From NCBI GenBank assembly GCA_003559375.1, contig PWLN01000265.1, positions 1 through 51,062 of the forward strand: a stretch of 51,062 nucleotides of DNA, read 5' to 3'. Below are positions 37,106 through 44,502 of the stretch, one piece after another; within the stretch, counting starts at the first letter, position 1; every line of letters begins with the position of its first letter. The DNA comes from Balneolaceae bacterium. GTDB taxonomy: Bacteria > Bacteroidota > Rhodothermia > Balneolales > Balneolaceae. The notes beneath the pieces were generated by a model. It saw nothing but the letters and a program-made list of their open reading frames with translations. It was not told the origin of the DNA and ran no database searches. The position numbers and the translations under genes are program-made.

Positions 37106-40100
37106 TTACTTAATCCATCTTCCATCCAGCATTACTTCTGCGATTCGATACATACTGCTGATGTCGTGGTCGGGTACTCCGTCAATAAGAACCATATCAG
37201 CAAATTTCCCGGCTTCAATGCTTCCGATTCTCTGCTCCGTGCGCAGATATCTTGCGTTTTGAATGGTACTACTGCTGATAACCTCGAGCGGACTTAGCCC
37301 TGCTTCTGCCAGTAACTCCATTTCTCTCTGGTAAGACCACCCAAAATCAGCATATCTCACTCCATAAACGTGAGAACCGTTCACGATATTCATCCCGGCA
37401 CGATATGCCATTTCTGTAAATTTCATCATATTCTGAAACCCTTTCACATGATACTCCTGTACCCCCTCATCTCCATCCCGCCGTTCAAAAAGTGCCAATG
37501 TTGGTGCGAAAAAAATATTATTACGGACAGCAAGCCTGATCACCTCCTGCACCCGTTCGTGTTCAAGGTCAATTTTTGCCCAAAGCTTATATCGCTCTTC
37601 GTTACGAGAATCGTCATCATTTATTAATGCCTCTTTAAATGTCATGGCATCAGCAGAATCGGCAATAGCGGTTCCGAATGAAGTTACGTGCTCAATTCCG
37701 TTCACTCCGGCACGGATTGCATCGCCGGCATCCACCAGTTCCAGATGAGCCATTACCGGAATACCGGCCTCCCTGGCTGCCCCGGTTACATCTTCATAGA
37801 ATTGCAGCGGCAGCCGGTAATAGATCTTGATTCCGCTTCCACCCTCTTTCACATGATTCATGACTGTTTCGCGGGCATGTTCACCGTCTCTCACTACAAC
37901 AGCCTGCTGCGGCCAAACGGGCGGATAGCCGTCAAGATGAGCACCTGTCAGAAAAACTCTCGGCAGCGGCTCATCAGCAAAATGCAGAGACTGATAGAAA
38001 CTAAAGGGATGTCCCGGATCACGCAATGCAGTAACTCCTCTTTGCAGATAATCATAGAGCAGCTCATTATTCATGATAGAATGAAAATGGGCATCAATCA
38101 GCCCTGGGATAAGTGTTTTTCCCGCGGCATCATATTGTTCGGCATCTTCTGGAATCTCTATTTCAAACCTGCTCCCAGCCGCAATAATACGATTCCCCTT
38201 CACCACAACCACCGCATCCTCGACCGCTGGGCCTCCAAGGCCGTCTATCATTCGCGCACCTGTGATGGCTATGATTGAATCCTCATGATGTGTTATCGGC
38301 GGATTAACTTCCTTTAATGGCCTGATCAACATCGCTCTCAGCTCATCAGAAAGTACCTGCTGCATTTCCGGGCCGAAACGGTTATAATCAAACACTTTTT
38401 TGAAGCGCAGCCGCTCACCGGCATCCAGATGTTCAAAAACTGTCCTCGCTTGCTGAACGGCGTCTCTCACCTCATCAGGATTTACCTGAGAATCAATCGA
38501 GGGTGTTATCACGGAAACACGTCTTGGAGCGATGGCTGCGATAACTTCGTGATAATCGTATGGAACATATTGCTCCATTCCGATAAAATCAGCCAGCCAG
38601 GGCTGAAGCGGATAGTACTTCGACCATCGGGCAAGGCCACCTGTGTGTTTATCTGCTCTGTCGGTTCTCATTGGAGTAAATCCGGCAATGGTTATCACAC
38701 CTGCTACACGTTCATCGAGCGCCGCAGCATGAAGCGCCACACGACCTCCCATGGCGTATCCGAGGAGATAGATTTGGCCGGTATCCAGAAAACCGGTATC
38801 CCCGAATTGATCGTATTCGGTTAGAGGTTCATATAACAGCGCGTTAACCGCCTGTTTGATATCATGAACCTTTTTCCCCAGAAGCGACCAGCCCGGGTAT
38901 CGCTCATAAAACCGTGAAGCTTCACCGATCCGGGTTCCGTGGCCTATTTGATCAAATGCCATTACAGCATAACCTTGTGCTGCAAGTGCCAAATATGTTG
39001 GATGCCCGCGCCGGTAGCCTGCACGATACCCGTTTGAAACAGATATGGGATGTACCCAGATAATCACCGGGAGTTTTTCGCCGCGTTCCACAGCTTCTTC
39101 CGGGTAGTAAATATCACCGGCAATGTAATTCCCAAAATTGAGTGTGAATGAGCCGATTCCCTCATACGCCGAACCGGGCGTTCTGCGGCTCAGCATGCTC
39201 GATATATAGGCGCGCTCCGATCCATAACTACCGGCAAAACTGAATGCTTCGGGCGGCGCTGTGCCCAGCCCGGATCGAATCCGTTCCCGGATTTCAGCAG
39301 ATTTGATATCCCAATGCCTGTGGAAATCTTCCGTTTCATCAATTCCGGCCAGAAGATCGACAGAACCTGACGCCGGATAATCATCCGGGTTAAAACGTTC
39401 AGGTGTTGTACGTTCCCAATCTTCAAATGCCGGATATATCGGATCACTATACACTCCTTCCAACTCTTTCCTGTGAAACTGAACATCCAGCCAGTCGATG
39501 TACTCTTCAATATCGCCGGCTTTGGTCTCATGTGTACCCGGGCGGTAAAGTATCTGTATCCGGTCGCCAGCCCCCAAAAAGTCGTACACCTTTTTTGCCG
39601 AACGCCATGAATGCTCGATGTCCCAAACACTTTCCACATTATCATTCACTGCAACCGCATAGAGAAACGGTGTAGGGGCATTTGCTGCTACCATATTTGG
39701 AGTGTCGATGGGCAATTTATCTTCGCGGCCTGTAAAAAAACGAAGCCGTGGATGGAACCAGTCGGGGAAACGCCGGGTTAGCAGCTCAATTCCCTCTGCG
39801 AATTCCGATTCAGAGAAAAAGCGGAATGTATTTACACCGCCTGCTCCGGAACTGCTGGAAATAATTGCACCAAAACGGGGATCAAGTGCACCTGCAATCA
39901 CAGACAGTTTGCCATTTCGTGAATGCCCGGTCAGTGCAACTTTGTCTATGTCAATAAAATCGAGTGTCTCAAGGTAATCCAGTACCCGGCTTGCTCCCCA
40001 TGCCCTGCGTGCCATGAGTGACCAGTCGTAATCGGGATAAACCTCTTTCCAGGCTTCAGTATCGTCTTTTGAATCGGCGCCGGCATATACTACGCCCGCA

Positions 40101-40657
40101 TATCCGCGGCTGACAGCAACCAGTGCCCAGCGGCGGTGGTTATCCTGGGTCATGAATACAGGAAACGGCCCTTCTCCTTTCGGAAGCATCAACTCAAACG
40201 AAAGAGTGGCTTTGTAATCAGGGCCAAACTCCAGCACAATTTCGTGTACCGTTGCACGGTTCTCTTCATGCACCGATTCATGCTTAATACGCAGATTCTG
40301 CGGAGGTGCCGGTTTCCTGCCGATGAACCACTGTATCATAAGCTTACGGATTTCTTCCTGACGTTCTGCCCACTCTTCAGCAGTTGTAACCTGATCGCCA
40401 TTCACCATTTGTAGAGGGTCAGGAATAAACGGGATACTTTGCATTGCATCAAAATCGGGCGGCAGTTCACCCGTTTCATCCAGCCATCTCAGCCATTCAT
40501 TTGTGTCGTCAGGCCATTCATTCTCCCCTGGTAAAAGCAGGTGAAGCTCTTCAAGAAGAGCCCGCCGCCGCTCTTCATTATCACCCACTGATTGAGCAAC
40601 CGACAGAAAGCTGCATGAAATTATGAAACCTGTACATAAAAAAAGACGGAGCATCAT
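37106..40657 (-). CDS. Secreted three-domain fusion: CE15-like esterase, alpha/beta hydrolase, amidohydrolase
   Basis: About 1183 aa with a signal peptide (MMLRLFLCTGF to SVAQS); ATG at 40657 chosen, with AGCGGA upstream; the track starts at 40684. Domain 1 (about 40-420) is glucuronoyl-esterase-like, with nucleophile motif GHSRNGK. Domain 2 (about 440-800) is another alpha/beta hydrolase, but its nucleophile elbow reads GYAMGGR, Ser replaced by Ala. Domain 3 (about 815-1183) is an imidazolonepropionase-like amidohydrolase: DAHFHS, carbamylated-Lys region GIKIYY, MAHLE and IEHV; the usual GTD reads GSH. Sampled lines are 50-62 percent GC, above neighbours near 35-42, suggesting transfer. A secreted role on plant or algal polymers is a guess. 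Confidence 0.82.
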   Translation of the reverse strand: MMLRLFLCTGFIISCSFLSVAQSVGDNEERRRALLEELHLLLPGENEWPDDTNEWLRWLDETGELPPDFDAMQSIPFIPDPLQMVNGDQVTTAEEWAERQEEIRKLMIQWFIGRKPAPPQNLRIKHESVHEENRATVHEIVLEFGPDYKATLSFELMLPKGEGPFPVFMTQDNHRRWALVAVSRGYAGVVYAGADSKDDTEAWKEVYPDYDWSLMARRAWGASRVLDYLETLDFIDIDKVALTGHSRNGKLSVIAGALDPRFGAIISSSSGAGGVNTFRFFSESEFAEGIELLTRRFPDWFHPRLRFFTGREDKLPIDTPNMVAANAPTPFLYAVAVNDNVESVWDIEHSWRSAKKVYDFLGAGDRIQILYRPGTHETKAGDIEEYIDWLDVQFHRKELEGVYSDPIYPAFEDWERTTPERFNPDDYPASGSVDLLAGIDETEDFHRHWDIKSAEIRERIRSGLGTAPPEAFSFAGSYGSERAYISSMLSRRTPGSAYEGIGSFTLNFGNYIAGDIYYPEEAVERGEKLPVIIWVHPISVSNGYRAGYRRGHPTYLALAAQGYAVMAFDQIGHGTRIGEASRFYERYPGWSLLGKKVHDIKQAVNALLYEPLTEYDQFGDTGFLDTGQIYLLGYAMGGRVALHAAALDERVAGVITIAGFTPMRTDRADKHTGGLARWSKYYPLQPWLADFIGMEQYVPYDYHEVIAAIAPRRVSVITPSIDSQVNPDEVRDAVQQARTVFEHLDAGERLRFKKVFDYNRFGPEMQQVLSDELRAMLIRPLKEVNPPITHHEDSIIAITGARMIDGLGGPAVEDAVVVVKGNRIIAAGSRFEIEIPEDAEQYDAAGKTLIPGLIDAHFHSIMNNELLYDYLQRGVTALRDPGHPFSFYQSLHFADEPLPRVFLTGAHLDGYPPVWPQQAVVVRDGEHARETVMNHVKEGGSGIKIYYRLPLQFYEDVTGAAREAGIPVMAHLELVDAGDAIRAGVNGIEHVTSFGTAIADSADAMTFKEALINDDDSRNEERYKLWAKIDLEHERVQEVIRLAVRNNIFFAPTLALFERRDGDEGVQEYHVKGFQNMMKFTEMAYRAGMNIVNGSHVYGVRYADFGWSYQREMELLAEAGLSPLEVISSSTIQNARYLRTEQRIGSIEAGKFADMVLIDGVPDHDISSMYRIAEVMLDGRWIK

Positions 40658-41148
40658 TCCGCTAACATTCCGGGTTTCCCACATATCATAAATTGACTTG
40701 AACGATTCGAAATTGCACCGGCTTTATCCGGATTAATCCTGTTCAACCAATAAAAGAAATCAAAATTATATATCCCAGATTAAGTTCCAGAATATTTATT
40801 TCGATTCAACGACCTGACAGCAACAGCCGGATATGACAGCGTCTGAATCAAAGACCTGACAGCCCTCCTGCGTTAAAACTACGGAGGACAAGCACCCACC
40901 GGATCTGCCCCATAGGGATCAGCGTCTGGCATCGTTAACAACACATATAAGCGGGCCTACCAATATCGGTTGTCTTGATGAACAGAGGAATCGCAATTTC
41001 AAAGAATACTAAACTAACTGTAAATCCAATAACTACAGAAACCAGAGTTGTGGCTCAAAGGATGACCACCAACTATTTAGCCGCTAAGTAATGGTGTTAT
41101 ACTGGATGGAACTTCGAATTATATAAAGCTTAACATCAGTGCTTTCCC
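40658..41148. repeat. Gene-free stretch with repeated GACCTGACAG phrases
   Basis: No supported gene. GACCTGACAGC occurs at 40811-40821 and, with one flank change, at 40853-40863; TATGACAGC lies between. The same core, CTGACAG, forms an inverted repeat at 48026-48052. The remaining sequence (about 40880-41148) has short GC-rich and AT-rich pieces and looks like debris of an old gene or element. Confidence 0.4.
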
Positions 41149-42015
41149 TTATCTTCTGCTATTCATTCGAAATCTATTTACCGTAGACTGCTTGGAAAGA
41201 GATCCGTTGTCGATATCTTCTATAATATCAAAAACTTCAAAGTTATGAGTGAACTTTCCTTCCAGCCTTTCATCATTATCCAAAGTTAAATCGAACTCCA
41301 ACGTATATACATTTCCGGTTATGGTTACGATTACTTCTCCACCAACTACATAATAATATTCCGTTTCAACTCCATTCACATAAAATGCCAATTCACCATC
41401 ATAAAGATGGTTATCGTTAATTGTTTCGTAGTTACTGAACGGATACGTTCCCGAATCAAAGGATTCAGCGCCAATAGACTCCATCCACAAATATATAATA
41501 TAGGCAGATTCAACATCCTCAAATATTTCAAATTCTTCTGTTATAATAACTTCTTCTTCCACTTGAGTGAGGATAAAATCAAAGCTTCTGAATCCTTGAA
41601 TAAACTCTCCATGATCAAATATAACTCCCCATCCTAAAGGATAAACATTCCCTTTATAAGTAAAGCTGTTTTCCTGCTTTGGAATCTCCTCAAAATTGGC
41701 AGTGAGGTTTGTATTATTTGTGATCGAAAAAATTAGCGGATTATTCGTAGAACTAAGGCTACCTGACCAACCTGAAAACTCCCAGCCACTTTCAGCCGAT
41801 GCGGTTACTGTTACTTCCGTATTTGCTTCAAATTCACCGCTTGTCGGAGTTACTGTTCCGGCTCCTGCCGGTTCAACCGTTACCGAAAGAGTGTAAGAAC
41901 TCTGAATATCATTGCCATTGTCATTGCTGCTTGTAGAGTCACAAGCCCAAACCGCCAAAAAAATACCCGTTAAGGCTGCTATTAATATAGATCTCAATAT
42001 TATCTGGTTACACAT
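41149..42015 (-). CDS. Lipoprotein with one InlB B-repeat-like domain
   Basis: A 288-aa lipoprotein with Cys25 in AVWACDS. Residues about 40-110 match the bacterial (InlB B) repeat: YTLSVTVEPAGAGTVTPTSG, EVTVTASAESGWEFSGWSG, NLTANF. The rest (about 115-270) is an unknown acidic beta-rich domain. A GGAG lies 8 nt upstream of the ATG. Likely exposed at the cell surface or periplasm. Sits 3' of the two-component operon but separated from it by 197 nt. Confidence 0.8.
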   Translation of the reverse strand: MCNQIILRSILIAALTGIFLAVWACDSTSSNDNGNDIQSSYTLSVTVEPAGAGTVTPTSGEFEANTEVTVTASAESGWEFSGWSGSLSSTNNPLIFSITNNTNLTANFEEIPKQENSFTYKGNVYPLGWGVIFDHGEFIQGFRSFDFILTQVEEEVIITEEFEIFEDVESAYIIYLWMESIGAESFDSGTYPFSNYETINDNHLYDGELAFYVNGVETEYYYVVGGEVIVTITGNVYTLEFDLTLDNDERLEGKFTHNFEVFDIIEDIDNGSLSKQSTVNRFRMNSRR

Positions 42016-42212
42016 GCTTAAGCTCCTTGATTTATTGAACAGTTTAATTAATTATATACTGGTAATATAAACTTAATTAGCATGAATTCGGCATAAGGGT
42101 TCTAAAAAAAGGCCATTTTTAGGTATACTCGAAAGTAATTTAAAACCGGATATACGTGTATGCTGATGGTAATTCAGTAGAGTTTGCAAGTCTTGAACAA
42201 CCAGGTTCAGTG

Positions 42213-42599
42213 TCAGCCTTTTTTACTATTATCTCCTTGAATTCTTTCAAGTATATTTACCACATCAGTCATTTCAACAGGCTTGATTAAAATGGCCAAA
42301 GGTTCAAGAGCATTTGCTCTTTTTTTTGTTTCAGCATCATTATAACCTGTGAGAAAAATAATGGGTATTTCCCGGAGATTTTGAATCTTTGTTGCTGCTT
42401 CAATGCCATCAATTTCCCCGGCTAAACGGATGTCCATTAAAACAATATCTATAGTCATTTCCTTTACTGTTAAAACAGCATCCTCACCAGTTGTAACACT
42501 TTGTGCAACCTGGTAACCGGCATTCTCCAGCTTCTTTTTCATTACAATGGCTGTGAGTACTTCATCTTCAACAATCAGGATTTTCAAATTTCTTGACAT
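42213..42599 (-). CDS. Single-domain response regulator (CheY-like)
   Basis: A 128-aa receiver with acidic pair Glu11-Asp12, phospho-acceptor Asp56 (VLMDIRLAG), Thr84 and Lys106 (ILIKPVE). No output domain. It starts 2 nt after the stop of the REC-PAS-kinase gene and is last in the four-gene set. The DIRLAGEIDGIEAA form is typical of receivers linked to HisKA_2/HWE kinases. Probably a phosphate shuttle or sink. Confidence 0.92.
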   Translation of the reverse strand: MSRNLKILIVEDEVLTAIVMKKKLENAGYQVAQSVTTGEDAVLTVKEMTIDIVLMDIRLAGEIDGIEAATKIQNLREIPIIFLTGYNDAETKKRANALEPLAILIKPVEMTDVVNILERIQGDNSKKG

Positions 42600-42601
42600 A
42601 T

Positions 42602-44059
42602 TCAGACTCTCTCCGAATAACGATTATCTTTAAATGTGATTTTTATGGTTCTGCCTGTAGTTTCATTGGTTGCGTCTACCGTAATTGTGCCTGCAAGCTG
42701 TTCGTTTACCATCGCAACAGCAAGTTTATTTTTCTCATCCAGAATGAAGTCACGATTATTGAAATGCTCCCCGTTTACCCTGGTCTGGGAAATGCAAATT
42801 TCGATGTCTTTGGACTCTAAAACTCTGGATATTATCCTGATCTCATTGATAATCCTTCTTTTTGGGTTATCAGAAGGGTACGAGGCAATGGCATTGGACA
42901 ATAATTCATTAATTGCTATTCCAAGAGGCAGAGCGGTATCAAGCAGTACCTGGACGGATTCCAGATCGAATGTCATCTTAAGATTTGCATTTTGCCGGTT
43001 GCGTTCCATGATATCCTGAGCCAGGATTTTAAGGTACGCTCCCAGGTCGATCCTGGACAGGTTGTTACCGTTGTTGAGTTCCCGCTGAGCCAGGGCCATT
43101 GATTGAATTTTGCTGGAAATATCAATTACAAATTGATCCAATGACAGCTCCGGCTTCGTTAGAAGCTTATACTCAAGCATTGCCTGGATTACCTGCATGT
43201 TGTTGAAGCTGCGGTGAGCAAGTTCCCGAACAAGCTTATCCTTATCACTAATGGTTGAAACCAGCTCTTCCAATAATTTTTTCCTCTCAGTTATGTCTTC
43301 TTTTATAGCGACAAATTGAATGATCTCGCCGCTGCTATTCAGAATGGGTGAGATAACCGCTTTTTCCCAGAACAGAGCTCCATCTTTTTTTTTGTTATGA
43401 AATTCACCGGTCCAATCATTTCCTGAAAGCAGCGTGTTCCAAAGCTCATCATAAAAATCTGTTTTCTGATTTCCGGATTTCAGGATCCGGGGGTTCTTTC
43501 CCACAACTTCTTCGAATGAATATCCGGTAACTTCTGTAAAATGGGGATTTACGTATTCGATAGTTCCTTCTGCATCAGTGATCACAACTGACACAGAGCT
43601 GGCTTCAACGGCTCGGTTGAGGAGTGTCAGTTGTTCTTCTATTTTGTGTTTGTTCTGCTTTTCTATTGCTTCGCCCAATGCTCGTTTTACTGTAAATGAG
43701 AGTCTGCCAAGACGGTCTTTCATCACATAATCCACCGCGCCTTTTTTCAGCAATTCTATAGCTGACTCTTCACCGATTGACCCTGAAACGCATATAAATG
43801 GAATCTCGGGGCAGCTTCTCTGACAGATATCCAGAGCCCCAAAAGCATCGAACCCGGCGAGTTTGAAATCAGCGAGGATAATTTCAAACTCGCCTTTTTG
43901 AATCGCTTCCCTGAAACCCGCTTCATCCATAACATGGTTTACCTCAAGCTGGTACCCGGCACCGGACAATTGTTCGGTCATCAATTCCAAATCCGGCAAG
44001 GAGTCTTCAAGGATGAGTACCTTGATTAAATTTTTTTCTAAATCAGAGCTATGTTTCAT
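42602..44059 (-). CDS. REC-PAS-HisKA_2 sensor histidine kinase
   Basis: A 485-aa protein beginning at the ATG at 44059 (MKHSSDLEKN), 2 nt after the preceding stop; the track start at 44185 lies inside the upstream gene. N-terminal receiver (about 12-130, Asp64 in ILADFKL), then one PAS/PAC (about 145-262), HisKA_2 phosphorylation site (RELAHRSFNNMQVIQ, His282) and an ATPase domain with NELLSNAIASYP. The receiver at the N-terminus makes it a second relay station that could be set by the first kinase. No membrane helix. Confidence 0.9.
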   Translation of the reverse strand: MKHSSDLEKNLIKVLILEDSLPDLELMTEQLSGAGYQLEVNHVMDEAGFREAIQKGEFEIILADFKLAGFDAFGALDICQRSCPEIPFICVSGSIGEESAIELLKKGAVDYVMKDRLGRLSFTVKRALGEAIEKQNKHKIEEQLTLLNRAVEASSVSVVITDAEGTIEYVNPHFTEVTGYSFEEVVGKNPRILKSGNQKTDFYDELWNTLLSGNDWTGEFHNKKKDGALFWEKAVISPILNSSGEIIQFVAIKEDITERKKLLEELVSTISDKDKLVRELAHRSFNNMQVIQAMLEYKLLTKPELSLDQFVIDISSKIQSMALAQRELNNGNNLSRIDLGAYLKILAQDIMERNRQNANLKMTFDLESVQVLLDTALPLGIAINELLSNAIASYPSDNPKRRIINEIRIISRVLESKDIEICISQTRVNGEHFNNRDFILDEKNKLAVAMVNEQLAGTITVDATNETTGRTIKITFKDNRYSERV

Positions 44060-44061
44060 AA

Positions 44062-44502
44062 TTAATTGACAGAGGGTTGCTCGTTGAGTATGGCCCAGAA
44101 TATGCCTATGTGCTTTACGGCTTCGATGAACTCCCTGAAATCTACCGGCTTTACCACGAAGGCATTGACGCCCAATGCGTAGCATTTTTTCAGGTCGGGC
44201 TCCTCGCGCGATGATGTAAGCATGACAACCGGAAGTGTTTTTAATTTTTCATTCTTACGGACCGCTTCCAACACTTCAATTCCATCCATCCGGGGCATTT
44301 TTATATCCAGCAGCAATACCGCCGGATTGCCTTTTGTACGTTTCTTAAATTTCCCTTTATAGGTGAGGTAGTCCATCGCTTCAACGCCATCACTCACAGA
44401 AATAATGTTGTTGGCCAGGTTATATTCGCTGAGCGCTTCGATTGTCAACTCCACGTCTTGTGGATTGTCTTCGGCCAACAGGATTGTTTTCAATTCATTC
44501 AT
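44062..44502 (-). CDS. Rcp1-like response regulator
   Basis: A 146-aa receiver with Glu11-Asp12, Asp66 (VLLLDIKMPRMDG), Thr/Ser in VVMLTSS and Lys in FVVKPVD. It has the extra loop between helix 2 and strand 3 (YLTYKGKFKKRTKGNP) typical of Rcp1, the receiver paired with cyanobacterial phytochrome; such receivers usually pair with PAS/GAF kinases without a C-terminal receiver. Overlaps the upstream kinase by 4 nt and leads straight into the next kinase. Confidence 0.92.
   Translation of the reverse strand: MNELKTILLAEDNPQDVELTIEALSEYNLANNIISVSDGVEAMDYLTYKGKFKKRTKGNPAVLLLDIKMPRMDGIEVLEAVRKNEKLKTLPVVMLTSSREEPDLKKCYALGVNAFVVKPVDFREFIEAVKHIGIFWAILNEQPSVN

Noticed and set aside
37688-38824. Long plus-strand ORFs (196 and 131 aa) opposite the fusion gene
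   Set aside because: They are shadows of the 1183-aa coding frame, with no family features.
40930-41110. Possible integron attC-like site (GTTAACAACACATATAAGCGG with a later GTGTTATA)
   Set aside because: The core sites do not fit RYYYAAC/GTTRRRY and no integrase or cassette array is present.
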